Shown: piece by piece, positions 13,384 to 25,500 of the stretch
Numbering within the stretch: position 1 is the first letter of the stretch
Layout: each line of letters begins with the position of its first letter
NCBI RefSeq assembly: GCF_009870125.1
Contig: NC_046679.1
Span: 5,890,001-5,954,000 of the forward strand
Reading direction: 5' to 3'
Length of the DNA: 64,000 nt
Source of the DNA: Drosophila pseudoobscura
Taxonomy: Eukaryota > Arthropoda > Insecta > Diptera > Drosophilidae
The notes under the pieces: model-generated
The model's input: only the letters and a program-made list of their open reading frames with translations
Told to the model about the DNA's origin: nothing
Databases searched by the model: none
Program-made: the position numbers and the translations under genes

Positions 13384-13934
13384 CTATTCCAAAGAGTTTA
13401 ATGTAAGCAGCTGTTTGAGCACTTTCGTCTGTGAAGTTTCCCGGATCTCTCCGGCCAAAAACATCTCATCCACAACACTGTAGACCTTGTAGAAATTGAA
13501 GACGAGGTCCAGCTCGCACACATTATGGAAGTATTCATTCAGCACTTCCACAAAATTGTGGATGGCTTCCAGATAGCACAAATTGTTATCATTGACGTCC
13601 ACGCAAATGCAGAAATATAGACCCGCATATCGTCTGTAGACGATTTTGAAATTACGAAACTGTGGAGTGGGTAATAGGTTAGATTAGGCCTCGACGCCCA
13701 TATTTTCATCCTGGCATTCATTACCTCTACGAAGTTGGTGTGCTTGGCATCACGCACAGTGACCACTGCGTGGACCTCCTCAATAAGTTTTTGTTTTTCA
13801 TCGTCATCAAAGTTCATATACCATTTCGCCAGGCGAGTCTTGCCAGCACGGTTTTGTATGAGTATAAAGCGTATCTGGGGGACCAAAAAAAGATTAATTC
13901 ATTGCGAGCAAGATACTATCAATGGTTTTACCAT
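13384..13934 (-). CDS. AP-2sigma: AP-2 clathrin adaptor complex, sigma subunit
   Basis: Small sigma chain of the AP-2 adaptor that links clathrin to plasma-membrane cargo in endocytosis. Three coding exons: 13934-13932 (only the ATG), 13874-13725, 13659-13384, giving 142 residues, the standard AP2S1 length. The protein starts [19 protein letters not shown] and continues with [20 protein letters not shown] and [20 protein letters not shown], near-invariant in animals. The first intron falls directly after the start codon (ATG|GTAAAA), so the real frame cannot start inside the second exon, where the codons before the conserved Ile are intronic. Confidence 0.96.
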
Positions 13935-14223
13935 TTTCCAGAGTCTGCGCTGGTAATTACTTGAGTAATTACTTTGGTATTTACAATATAAATTTTCAGC
14001 GACGGAAGCGAAAAACTGATTATGAGCAAATTGTGTATCACTAATTCCAGGGCTACAGCGTGAAGCAAAACAGCTGTTTCCAGCGCACCAGTGTGGCAAA
14101 ATGTTCGCTTATTCAGGTTCTGCGCCAGTTGGCAGCGCCACTCGCGCTGCGTTACGAAGTTTCACTTTTATATTTGTTTTGTCACTATTCATTCACTATT
14201 TGAAGCTAGTCAGTCACCAAAAA
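13935..14223. promoter_or_regulatory. Shared bidirectional promoter of AP-2sigma and Idi
   Basis: The two start codons are only 289 bp apart and diverge. The gap has no TATA box but holds a perfect palindrome AAACAGCTGTTT at 14068-14079 (an E-box like Drosophila core-promoter motif 5), and CCAGTGTGGCAA at about 14088-14099, close to the reverse complement of core-promoter motif 1. These motif matches are by eye. Confidence 0.5.
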
Positions 14224-15039
14224 ATGTTGGCGTCGCGATTGAATCACCTAACTTCACGCCTCCAGGTGCTGCGCAGGTGCTCCACCACGCCAGGTCGCCA
14301 GCAGAAGGAGAAGCCCGTTGAAGTTCACGATCCTTTGCAGGCGAACGCCTTGAAGGAGCAATGCATTTTAGTAGACGAAAATGACAGAGCCATAGGATCA
14401 GTATCCAAGGCAGACTGCCATAGAGTGCATCCACAGACGAAAGACGTGAAGCTGCATCGCGCGTTCAGCGTATTTCTCTTCAATGCCAAAGGTGAAATGC
14501 TGGTGCAAAGGCGTTCAGTTCACAAGGTGAGTACTCGGCAATTCCCATTAAATTCATTAACATGAATCATTTGGCAAGAGCAGATTACCTTTCCCAATAC
14601 ATATACAAACGCCTGCTGCAGCCACCCGCTTCATGAGATTGAGCAGGAGCGTCAGGAGTCCAACGCTCTGGGCATCCGGCTGGCTGCCCAGCGTCGTCTG
14701 AACTACGAGCTGGGCATACCAACAGATGAAATCCAGCCGGAGGACTTTCACTACCTCACGCGTATCCACTACGCCGATGCGGGCGATGGTGTTTGGGGTG
14801 AACACGAGATCGACTACATACTCTTCCTGCAGAAGGATGTAACGCTGAAGCCCAACAGCAACGAGGTCAGCGAGGTGCGATTCTTGAAACGCGACGAGAT
14901 CGACGACGCAGTCTCAAATTTCAGCGCCCCATTGACCCCCTGGTTTTCCCTCATATTGCGTCACCGCCTCAAACAATGGTGGGACAACTTGAACGGGTTA
15001 AAACAGTTCGAGGACTTGAAAAACATACAACGCTTTTAA
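14224..15039 (+). CDS. Idi: Isopentenyl-diphosphate delta-isomerase
   Basis: Interconverts isopentenyl and dimethylallyl diphosphate in the mevalonate pathway, feeding farnesyl diphosphate and juvenile hormone synthesis. Two exons, 14224-14526 and 14584-15039, give 252 residues. Nudix-fold isomerase hallmarks: LHRAFSVFLFNAKGEMLVQRR, the catalytic-Cys segment TNACCSHPLHE, and WGEHEIDYILFL with the catalytic Glu and metal ligands. The first 40 residues are basic and Ser/Arg-rich (MLASRLNHLTSRLQVLRR), suggesting a mitochondrial or peroxisomal targeting extension. An in-frame ATG at 14101 exists upstream; 14224 was preferred because it gives a typical presequence. Confidence 0.94.
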
Positions 15040-16008
15040 ATATGCACTCTAAATATGCTGTGCTGACGAACCAAAAATACAAGTATAACCAATGATCGTT
15101 TGTTTGGTTTTCAAATTCTCTTTATTCAAATGGAAAATAGTATGTGGTGTGTGTGTGCCTGAGTGCGGACAATGGGCACAATAGCGGATTTTTATGCAAC
15201 CTCCGTGAGTTGATTCAGTCCAGTACAACGGTTTGTTTTGTATATGTAAATATAACAAAATATAATATGTGTGTAGGCATAGGATATTGAATATGCTTTA
15301 ACCTATGTGGTTTAGCTCTTAAAATGATCACATCACGTTTCCCATAATCATCATCATCATATCGCATATAGTAAGCGAACCTCGGGAGGTCCGCAATAAA
15401 CAACAAGAATAAATATGTACAAAAAAGAAGGACTACAAACTAACAAGAGACAAGAACTATAAATATGAATCTTAATCTAAGTACAGATGAAACAAAGACA
15501 AGCTGCAGCCTTTAACATTATCGCTTTCGAAAGCTATATAGCTATATATCTGTAGTTCGAAGCGCGCGCTTCGAAGCGTGAAACGCCGACCCATCGCAAA
15601 TTGATTTGCTCACAAGGGTCTAGCGTTTCACTTGGCACCTACCTTGGCACCGTTTTCTCGGGTATTCAAGTAAATAAAGCATCTGCTTAGGAAATTCCAA
15701 CAACTTAAAGCTATACTTGTGCAAATTTCGATCGTCAATTTGCACCAGTATGAGTATGGTAAGGGGTGGGAGCATGCATATGGTGTGGTATACGTAGTTC
15801 TCGCATGCAATGGGTTCGTAATTGTGTAGGTGTATCGTTATATGTGTGTATATCAAGATGATCGGATCATCAAGAATTCGATTAGGGGTTAAGGCACATA
15901 AATGAGTCTATCGTGAATCTCAGGCTCGTTGAAACTGTTCGCAAAGGTCACGTCCTTGCTGGCACACACTTTTTCGTTCAGTTCCTCTGGTGGGGCACGG
16001 CACCCTTT
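15040..16008. other. Convergent 3' ends of Idi and the TatD-like gene
   Basis: No protein gene seen. A minus-strand AATAAA (TTTATT at 15121-15126) could end the TatD-like transcript, which would then overlap the end of Idi. A cluster of palindromes at 15523-15575 is listed separately. Confidence 0.45.
15523..15575. repeat. Cluster of perfect palindromes
   Basis: GCTTTCGAAAGC (15523-15534), AGCTATATAGCT (15532-15543) and a perfect 20-bp palindrome TTCGAAGCGCGCGCTTCGAA (15556-15575) occur within 53 bp in the 3' region of the TatD-like gene. Confidence 0.85.
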
Positions 16009-17362
16009 TTAGGACAAACCGAAGAGCTTCAGGGCATTGAAGGCAGTGGCCAAGGCCACCTCATCGGGCGTTTTCTTCATGAATGCGGCTATCATTTCGA
16101 CAATGGCTGGCAGACTGCATGGCTCGTTCCGTTGGAAGGTACAATATCTGAACAAGAATTTTGGTAAATTAGCTGGAAGTACAAAATAATCAAAAGAATA
16201 AATCCATTACCTGTGTAAGTACAGCAAAGAGCGTTCGGTGATGGCAGTCTTGACATGTTGCGGTAGCTTGGAAGCCCTGGTGTTGGGATACATGAACGGA
16301 GCATCCGTCTCAACTAGCAATCTATCTAAAGGCAGTGTGCCATTTTCCAGCAGCCTGCGTACGCCCGTGTCCGATTTGTCCTTGCACAAGTAGCCGGTTA
16401 AACTTATGTAGAACCTCCGGTCCAAGTACTTCAGTGCCTCCTCGGCAGTGCCCATGAAACCTCTGATAATCACAGGCGGTAGATTCTCGAATCTGCAATG
16501 CGATGGATGGGGTTAGAAACGTGGGGCTGGGGCTTCATTCGGGGGCATACTTGTCGAGTATTTCGAGTAGGTCTTTCTGTGCCGACCGCTCATGGATTAG
16601 CACAGGTTTATTAAGCCGAATGGCCAAGTGCAATTGCTTGGCGAAGATCTGTTTCTGGGCGTCTGGTTCGGAGAAGTCGCGTTGGTAGTCCAGGCCGCAT
16701 GGACCCACCGCGACGCACTCCTGTGCTTGGGCGATGTGCTCCAAGTCAAACCATGTGGACGGCTCCTCCACAATGGACTTGGAGTCGTGTGGGTGTATGC
16801 CAGCAGTCGAGTAGATAATGTCGGGATAAATGCGCGAAAGGCGCAGCGCTTCCTTGCTTGATTTGACCGAAGTGCCGTGTACCATTAGTTTCTGAATACC
16901 TGAAAAAAAGAGACCAAAGAGAAAGTTAGCCATGCCATCGAAAATGCAGTGGTGCACCGTTGCACTTTGCCTACGGCTATGCCACATACCTCTGCTCTCG
17001 CACACACACACACAGACACGGACGCACACATGTTGCTTATCGCTTGACCTTCTGGCGCCTCTCAATGCGTGCCTCGCCCAAACGCAAAGACAATTCCCAG
17101 CACAGCCGTCTTATTCTTTTTCTTTTCTGGCTCTTCTTCAATCGACATACCCACACTAGTACTAACCTGCGTCTCTTGCTCTTTGAACGACGGAATCCAG
17201 ATCACGGCTATACTTTTTGTTGGTCAAATTAGCCCCCACATCGATGACAATTAGGTTCTCAAAGCAGTGCTTCATGCTGTCATCCATGTCCAGTTGCTCC
17301 TCCAGCAGTGGTGCTGGAGTGGCGGCCACCTCGGGAGCTGTTTGTTGCTGTTGTTTTTCCAT
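16009..17362 (-). CDS. TatD-family metal-dependent deoxyribonuclease
   Basis: Four exons on the minus strand: 17362-17167, 16899-16551, 16492-16211, 16147-16009, giving 321 residues. TatD/TATDN1 enzymes are TIM-barrel metal-dependent nucleases active on DNA. Visible family motifs: IDVGANLTNKKYSRD near the start, STAGIHPHDSKS, AVGPCGLDYQRDFSEPDAQKQ, KPVLIHERSA, GFMGTAEEALKYL, and LLVETDAPFMYPNTR with the late catalytic Asp. The N-terminus before residue 40 is Gln/Pro/Ala-rich and not part of the fold. It matches the TATDN1 group rather than TATDN3. The ATG at 17360-17362 is the first Met before the conserved core. Confidence 0.93.
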
Positions 17363-18013
17363 AATTTCAATATTTGGACCAAAATAGCCAATGACGCAGA
17401 CGACTGCTTTGCTCGCTGTGTGCGTGTGTAATTCAATTAGTTTTCGTTAGCACAAGGAAACGCGACGGTAGTGAGAACCGTGAAATATATATATTTAATT
17501 AGGATTTCGTTGCAATTTTGAAGAGTATACAAATTAATTAATTAACAGATTAAAACAGTTAAATTAGAAAAACAAATCCCGACACGACTACGACCAGTGT
17601 GACTGCTGTGTACCCACTGATAAAATATACCGTCCGACCTACCGAAATATACCAAAATATATCGTCTCATTTGAAAAATATTCCGTAAATATACTGACGA
17701 ATTCAAGTTATATTATACATATTACTCGTTTTTGATATTCCGTCGCATATTACTAGATATATAGAACTCTCAGCCCTGCCCACATAATTTTATTCAATTA
17801 GTTGACCTAATTTCTATTTGACTGGTTTATTTCAAATACTTGCTTTTATTGGATTTTACCTGAACAAGATTTATAAATGTTCAACAAAAAAAACAGTCCA
17901 TTCAATGTTGATGGTATTTGAAGACTTGTTGCTTGTCAACCGGTATTATGGGCATTTGTATACCCTATTTTGTTTATATAAAAATAAATTCGCGACTTGT
18001 AAAATGTTAATCC
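17363..18013. other. TatD-like 5' flank and dehydrogenase 3' flank
   Basis: AT-rich gap between two minus-strand genes. CCAGTGTGACTG at 17594-17605 resembles the reverse complement of Drosophila core-promoter motif 1 and lies about 230 bp upstream of the TatD-like start. No coding sequence seen. Confidence 0.4.
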
Positions 18014-18821
18014 TTAAAATCTTTCACCAACGGGCTTGATTGTGAGTTCATGAATCTGCACATTTGGCGGTGTTTGGATGCAATAGGTCACTGCATCGGC
18101 CACATCCTCCGCTCTCAGCATTGGCATGGAGTTGGCCAGCTCCGGGGAATTCTTGTCGAAGATTTCTGTGTCCACAACACCAGGACTGATACTCTGGAGA
18201 TGGTAATAAAGGTAACAGATATCCGGATAATAGAAAAAGCATACTCACAGTAATCTTCGTCTTGGTTCCTTTATTGATGAATTCTTGTCGAAGGACTTCT
18301 GTTAACGCGGTTATAGCATGCTTCGAAGGCGCATACATATTGAACTGAATCCCATCCACCATTGGAACAATATGCCCGGCCAGGCTGTTGATCAGCACCA
18401 CATGGCCATCGTTCACTTTTCTCCGCTGAAGCGAAAGAAACGCTTCTCGTGTACACCAGGAAACGCCGAGCAAATTAGTGTCCAATATAGCACGAAGAGC
18501 TTCCGAGTTGCCCTCATCAGTAATGTTAGTCCTACGTACTATGCCGGCATTGTTGATTAGTACGTCGGCCCCGCCCAAAGTCTGTTCGATCCAAACAAAG
18601 GCGTCAATTACCTCCTGTTCTACACCGACGTCGCACTTGCGGCCATGAAAATTAGCCACTTGATCGACTGGCAGAGAAGACTTTAACTCCTGCAGGCGAT
18701 GCTCCCGTCGCGCCAATCCCACGACGATCATTCCTTTGGATACTAGATCTTTGCAGCAGGCTGCACCGATCCCAGAACTGGCCCCGGTGACAACAGCAAC
18801 GCGATTTAGCCAGCGGTTCAT
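18014..18821 (-). CDS. Short-chain dehydrogenase/reductase (classical SDR)
   Basis: Two exons, 18821-18249 and 18193-18014, join as KIT|SISPGVVDTEI to give 250 residues, the typical classical-SDR length. It has the NAD(P)-binding TGASSGIGAAC, LINNAGIVR, the catalytic Ser in INSLAG, YAPSKHA with the catalytic Tyr and Lys, and SPGVVDTE. The Arg pair after the first strand (GLARREHR) favours NADPH. The nearest known relatives are insect farnesol dehydrogenase-like SDRs such as antennal dehydrogenase; the substrate cannot be told from sequence. A longer open frame through the intron is not real because it loses the conserved SPG motif. Confidence 0.93.
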
Positions 18822-19529
18822 GTTATTTTCTTGATTTGTGGGTGTGTTCCAGGTCCAAAAGCACAGCTTAAAGTAAGGTCTATCGGATCGAACAGGTGTA
18901 TGTACATATATGTTTACACCCTAAAAATGGCCATAGGAGTATCGTATTTTACTGAAATACCGAACAATGATCAGCTGATTACAGAGGTAAACAAGAGAAT
19001 AGGAACAAAGCGAAATAAATATCTTTTAGAACCTTAGGACCTTTTGCCATTAGAAGAAATAATGGAGAAGAAGTTTAGTATGCAATCATTGCTGATGATA
19101 AAAATCCAATATTTGAACTTAACGGTTTCTACGAGAAACCATTTATATCGATATCGAAATGGTGTATTTCTTTGGTACATGCCCACTCGATTACTACTCG
19201 ATATGTTATATAGCTGTTATTTTTGTGACCTTTTTTGCCATTTCACTTCATTTTGAAAATACAGTTTTCATTGCACTTAGCTTTACAGCTCACTTAGCAT
19301 ACAGTGTATAGATGTGTCAGTTCATACACCGAACATTTCGCAAGCGAACTTCTGGATCCCAGGGTCTTAATCTTAGGCGTTCCGCTACCGGAACTGACTG
19401 GAAAAAATATCCTTGATCCGTGATCACAGGAATAAAAACCACTTTCAATTTAGTGGCACTCAGATCTTGGGTACCAGTCGGATAGGACTACGTCTGTCGG
19501 GGGGAAATCGGATACGACTCGGTTTGTGG

Positions 19530-19731
19530 CTAAGTGTAGGCTACATAAGTCCTCTGTGAAGGAAGATGCATTTAAAATACATCCACAAATACTGATTTTA
19601 CTTACGCGTCTAGAAGCTATGACTATGACCAGCAGCAGGAAAGCCAGTGGCTGTCCCAGTCCAGACGGAGCACATCCATCGGGCTGTCTGGTGGTAGCGG
19701 AATACCAGATCCGAACATTGGCTGAATGCAA
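19530..19731 (-). CDS. Candidate tiny two-exon gene with hydrophobic segment
   Basis: A short frame contains LGQPLAFLLLVIVIAS, a good membrane or signal segment, followed at once by a strong donor (CGC|GTAAGT, exon end 19606) and, 52 bp on, an acceptor (TTCACAG, exon start 19553). Splicing gives a product of about 50 residues ending at a stop at 19530-19532. The start (19731) is uncertain. The intron length and splice signals are typical of Drosophila, but no family was recognised and the open frame could be chance. Confidence 0.2.
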
Positions 19732-22230
19732 TAATTTCTATATAATTCAGTTATCAATAGCTCAATTGGGCGTCAGATTTAAAATACCAGATGAGGGTTT
19801 ATTTATTATATATATTTATTTGTATTATTTCTGCTAACATGCATGTTTCTTTGGTGTTGGTTGTACGCGATAAATATACATATATGTATCCATAAATACA
19901 TACATTCACATAAATAGATACTGTGTTTGCATAATGTCAATTTGATTCTTGAACCTGTTAACGCGCAGATCTGGTGTTTTTTCTATTTTCCATATCGGTA
20001 TATAACGAACATAATGCACATATAATGTATGTATGAAGTTTTGATTATGCACTACGGTTTAAAACTTTAAAACCTAAAAATCAATTTGGTTTCTTTGATA
20101 AATATATATTTTGGTTTATCCACTTTGCCCTAATACTTTCACGTTCGTCATCTTTTGCGTGGCTGATTAAGCGGTAAAGGACATTTCTATTGCGCGCCTT
20201 TACATACTTGCAGAATATCATAAGTATGTCATACGTATAAATATTGGGGTTTGGTTTGAATACTCGTATATGTAGTTTTGTTGCACACAACAAATTTGTT
20301 GATAGCTCGTTATATAAATGTAATCTTTAGCTTAATATTTGGTGTTCTTTTCTGTGGTTGGGGTTGGGGTTGGGATTCGGGCTAGCATTTACTGCTGTTT
20401 CGAGCACGAGAATATGCGTTGTTAAAACTATATAAATACTTGTATATTTGTAATATATTATTGATATTCTTCTTTGTAGATCTTGACTTGCATTAAGCGC
20501 TGGAGTTTTGTACAGGCCTTACCATGATGGGATGGGCTTTAAGCATTCCCGCAAATCCCAAAAAATGAATTGGAACTCACCCATACAGTTTAACTAGTCG
20601 TTCGTTGATGGAATAGCATCGTTCAAGCGTGACAAAACTCTACAAAACAGCGCCTAATACCATCGAAGTATATAAAGATATATAACATATGTTTTATACT
20701 TGATATATTCTGTATACATATAAATATTGATTACTTGTTTTGTTCGTTACTTGACATTTATAAAATTTTGGCTAACAATAAAATTGCATAGTTTATCATT
20801 ATGTTTAGTATCATAGTTATACCATTGATTCCTCCGTAGTTCATGTTACTCGTACTTATTAAAAGGTTTTTATATTATTTATACTCGTAGTTTAAAGTTC
20901 TTTGGTGTTTGGTGTTTAACGAATTTGAGTTCGATTATTGTTTGCTTCTTGGTTTCTTTGTTAGTTTGTAGTGATACGTTTAGTGCGAAATCTTTGACTG
21001 CTTTGTGCTCCCTCTTCCCGGACCAGAAATCCGAAATCCGAAATCCGCCGCCGAACTCCCTCATTCCTAGATCTAATCTAGAGCTATCTCTAATCTACCC
21101 CGCCCCGTCTGTGCCCCAACTAACATCATCATCATCATCAGCATAAACAGCATGGTCCAGTGCTATGTACTTTGTGCGTGTTCGATGTGTACACTATGTT
21201 GTACCACTGCCCAAAGATATTCTAAGCTAACGGCCTACTGCTTCCGTTGTACGAGTAGTGGTCGTGCCATTCGTCTCTTATCTTCTCTTCTCTTCTCTGC
21301 TGTTTGCTTCCTTCATCGTTTATCCTTCCGTTGTATTGCGTTTACTAACCATTTGCCACTGTGCCACCATTTCCTCCGCTGCTGCTGCTGCTGCGACTCG
21401 GTTTTTGGTTTGTGTAAAATTCTAATAAAATTGATTATTGTTGTTTGATAGATGCACCGTGTATGCATAGACATACCATACCCATGCATTGCATATTGCT
21501 TATTCCAAAATCAATATAAATATATATGTATAAATTGTAAGAATTTCCATACAAAAATTTAGTAGGTACGTTACTTTAGACCTCGGTGTTTTCTCTTTTT
21601 TTTTGTTTTGTTACTTCCTATCTTCCTCTTCGACTATGATACTGGACTTGCCCGTTTCACTCTCGCTTTCGTACAAAAAGTTATAGCAAAGCTATTTGAA
21701 CCCCTCCCTTCCCCTGTTGTAGGTCGCTTCTCTTCCATTCCGTTCCTCGACTCTTCGATATAGCAAATGGCGAGTACAAACAATCTTAAAACTGCGTAAC
21801 GGTACATATTTTGTAGATATTATATAGCCATAGCCAAGGAGTAGTTTATATCTTTGTGTGTAGTACCATTGAAACACGTATAAAACATCTATTTCCTATA
21901 TGTGTGTGGGGTCTGTCGGTTCGGGAGTACGAGTATGTATTGTATTGTATAGTGTGGTTTGGTGTGGTGTTATCTTGTGTCTAACTAAGCGATCTTTGAT
22001 TAGATTACTCTTCCCCTATCGATTTGGTCCATACCCATACCCATTCCCTATTCCTAGATCTGGCTACCCATAAACGACGGCGATGACAAAGACAAAGATG
22101 ACATGACGGATAAGTCCGGCACTTTCCAGCCAAGTTCAGAGCCTCACCAGCACTGCCAACTTCTATCACAGTTCATAAAATCATTATACTCGTAATAATA
22201 GAAGATACCCACCGACCATCGAGCCGTGTC

Positions 22231-22264
22231 CGTCTGTCTGTTTGTCTGTCTGTCTGCCTGCCTG
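22231..22264. repeat. (TCTG)n tetranucleotide repeat
   Basis: Tandem TCTG/CCTG/TTTG words downstream of the SIFaR stop codon, within the probable 3' UTR. Confidence 0.85.
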
Positions 22265-22574
22265 TTAGTCTCATTCTGTGCAAACTAGTCCCTCATTTGA
22301 AGCGACATCTGGCTGTAATTTAGCAAGGGACAGTAAATAAGTCAGAAATACCAGGATTCGATCGTCATAGCATATCATCTATATAGTATGTAGCTGCCAT
22401 AGGAATGAGACAAGTATTTGTGGAATAATGTCTGTCTAGTTTCTATAAATATATATATGTATGTACGAGAATGTTCCGCAAGTGGTTGTAGCTAGTCCAT
22501 ATATAAGTATGTGCGATGCGTAGGATGTTTTCGTGGAACGGATGGTAGAGTGGTAGAATGTTATCAATAATTTC

Positions 22575-25500
22575 CTACTCGTACAGATCCGCACTGCGGC
22601 GCGGAGAAGCGGCTGATGCTGATGAAGAAGACCCGTAGCTTAGCTGCGAGTCCGTCTTTTTCAGTATGGATACATGATGAGTGGGCGCATCACTGGCTCG
22701 ATTCAGGGAGTCCTGCTTGTGCAGCAGACCACGACGCTGATCGGCGAACGAAATGACCGAGTCCTGCTTCACCAGCTGATGCCGTCGCGGCTCTGGTCGC
22801 TGATCCACAAACGAGATGACCGAGTCCTGTTTCACAAACTTCTGTCGCTTGTCGAGCAGTGATCCCGGCGTGGCGTTCACCATTATTCCGCCAGCTCGAC
22901 GAGACTCCATCGAGACACTGTCTCTGTCCGCCAGCGAGTCGCTCAGGCCGAGACCGGGAGCTCGACGCGATTCCATGTAGGAGACAATCGAGTCCTGCTT
23001 GGAGAGTGAGATCTTGGAGCCATTGCTGTCCTGCTGGCACAACGGGCGCCGGATGCCGGAGGCGTCGCTGCAGGAGCTCTCCTGCTTGATCAGGAACTGT
23101 CGGGAGCCGTGCGAGTCCTGCTTCAGCAGCATCTGCTGCGACAGATTGCTGTCCTGCTTCAGCATCATGTTGTGGCGCCGCAAGGAGTTGTGCTCGTAGA
23201 TATAGGAGACGGCGTTGCCCTTGCTGCTGGGACTCTTCCGCGAGCTATTCTGGTGGTAGTGCGAGGACTTGCGTGTGCTGGTGGTGGAGGAGGCAATGGC
23301 CACGTTGTCGTAGTATCTGCAAATATACGGAGGAGCATTAGGAGGAAGACAACAGCAGGGGCCTAGAGGGGAACCCACCTGAGACGGCCGCAACAGCTGC
23401 GAGACTTGATGATGGCCGCAAATCCACGCCTGTACTTCTTGTTCACGGAGTAGAGGATGGGGTTGATGCAGCTGTTGGAGGAGCCCAGCCACTGGGCCAG
23501 TGGCATCACCTTTTTGAGCACCTCGAACTCCTCCTGCGATATGTCCGAGCCGAACTTGATGCGCGCAAAGATCACGTAGAGGGGCAGCCAGGACAGGACA
23601 AAAAGGATGACGACCGCCACCAGCATCTTGATGACCTTGACCTTGCTCTTCTGCTGCATGCGATCCATCTGGGCGTCCTTGGATTCGCCTGGTATCGAGC
23701 GCGTGGACACCTTGATCCAGATGAGCACATAGCAGAGCGTTATCAGCGACATGGGCAGCAGATAGCAGGCCACCAGGTTGGCCAGCAGGAAATACAGGTT
23801 GCCATCGGTGCCGGGCGGCCAGACCTCCTGGCACAGGTACTGGGGCTGCGTGTAGGCCGAGACGAGGGCATCGGAGAACACCTCCTCGGCCGGGACAAGA
23901 TCGAAGAAGAGCAGCCAGGGTATGGTGGTCACCAGTGCGATTACCCATATGCCGATTATCATGATGCGGGCACGTCGCTTTGTCATCTGCTTCAGCGGCC
24001 ACCAGATGGCAATGAACCTGCAAGGAGTGCACACACAAAGAATGTTTACCAGCTCCAGCTTCAGTTGCTGACGGAGGCGGAGGCGGAGACGTCAAGCCCG
24101 TCAAGGATAATGGCAATCATCAAGCTGGCGAGGCGACGATGACGACACCGTTTCAACAAGGCTTGGCATGCAAATATCTCCCACTGATTAATTTGCACAC
24201 TCAGGATGCCGCCTGGTGCTGCCTGGTGTGCCGCGTCCCTAAGCCTTTTTCTGCTGAGTATTCGCTTTCCAATCTCGTCTATTGAACTCTCACTCTCAGT
24301 CGCCGCCACTCACTTTGAGAAATGCCAGGAGGGATGCGAGCGCCAGTCTATTCTGGTAGGGGTGTCATTTTTTATTTTGCTTGCCATAATGAATTGTAAT
24401 TTGAATAAGAGCTGTGAGGCGGCTGACGCAGATAGCAGAGGTAGAGGACAAGGGAAGCCGCTGACACGGGAACGAGAATGAGAACGAGTTCAGAGTTTTT
24501 CATTTAGCTTAGTGCAGTCCGCTCATTGTGATCATTGTGGCGCCCGTTCAATAGTCGCAGACAGGACTTGCTTTTAGTCTAGTCCGAGTCTGCGTCTGGG
24601 TCTGGGTGCCCGGGGAGTCCCTGGGCCTGACCAAAACCATGTAATTATGGGGCATCCCGTCCCCCCCCACCTCGAGCCGTGCATTGTGCTTCTATTTTTG
24701 GGTCGTCGCCTGGGCCCCGTCTACCCGGCAAAATATTTGCCAGATAACACAACGGTAATTCCATTCCAGCCACTACTACTCCGCCACCACCGGCATCTTG
24801 TTCTGCTTTCTCTCTCTCTGTGCACTAAAAATAGCCAACGAAACAAAGTACTGGACTGACTATCAGAAGTGGCTGGGGCAGGAGGGACAGAGCTGTCCGC
24901 AATAGCCAATATCAAATTGTCATAGCGTTTATTTATTGGAGCCAAGCAATTGCATTAGCATAATTTGTCCATGCCATTTGCCAGAGGCCATAAATCAGAT
25001 GAGGGTCTAATTGAGATATTCGGGATAAGCCGTGCATTCGGAAAAAATTAACTAGGGATTTTGAAGTTCATAAGAGTATATGCTTGCAATGAATCATATT
25101 GTATTGACTTTAAATAATTCATTGACTCAATTGAAATTATATATTTTATGTGGATTACAAGAGGGGATGTTGAAAAACATAAGCAGACGATGGCCCAGCG
25201 ATGGCCCTCCTGATTTCAGAGGTAATGCACTTTTCGGTTAAAGTAACAGAAGACCTTTCTGTGTAAGTCCTGAAATATTGTTCCATACCATTGACTTGTC
25301 TTCTCCTCTTTCTTTTCTGATATTTTTCAATATACTAAAGCTTTCTCTTCATGGATTGGATGATACCATTCATTACCTCTTTTGAAGATCTTCTCATACA
25401 TACTTCTATTGATATCGATAAATACTATCCTAAGTATACAATATAAAATAGTTTCATTTTTAGATAATTCCTGAAATATTGTGTTCTGTTCTACTTTAAA

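Larger units (their letters stand above)
18822..22574. other. Intergenic region / probable SIFaR 3' UTR
   Basis: AT-rich sequence with no clear protein gene except the weak candidate at 19530-19731. It holds a (TCTG)n/(CCTG)n repeat at about 22231-22264 and CAT/GCT microsatellites near 21126-21140 and 21378-21394. Part is likely the SIFaR 3' UTR. Confidence 0.45.

Noticed and set aside
22575-24116. Single 513-residue frame through the last two SIFaR exons
   Set aside because: Its upstream half is in the wrong frame for the receptor; the real protein splices out 23317-23378.
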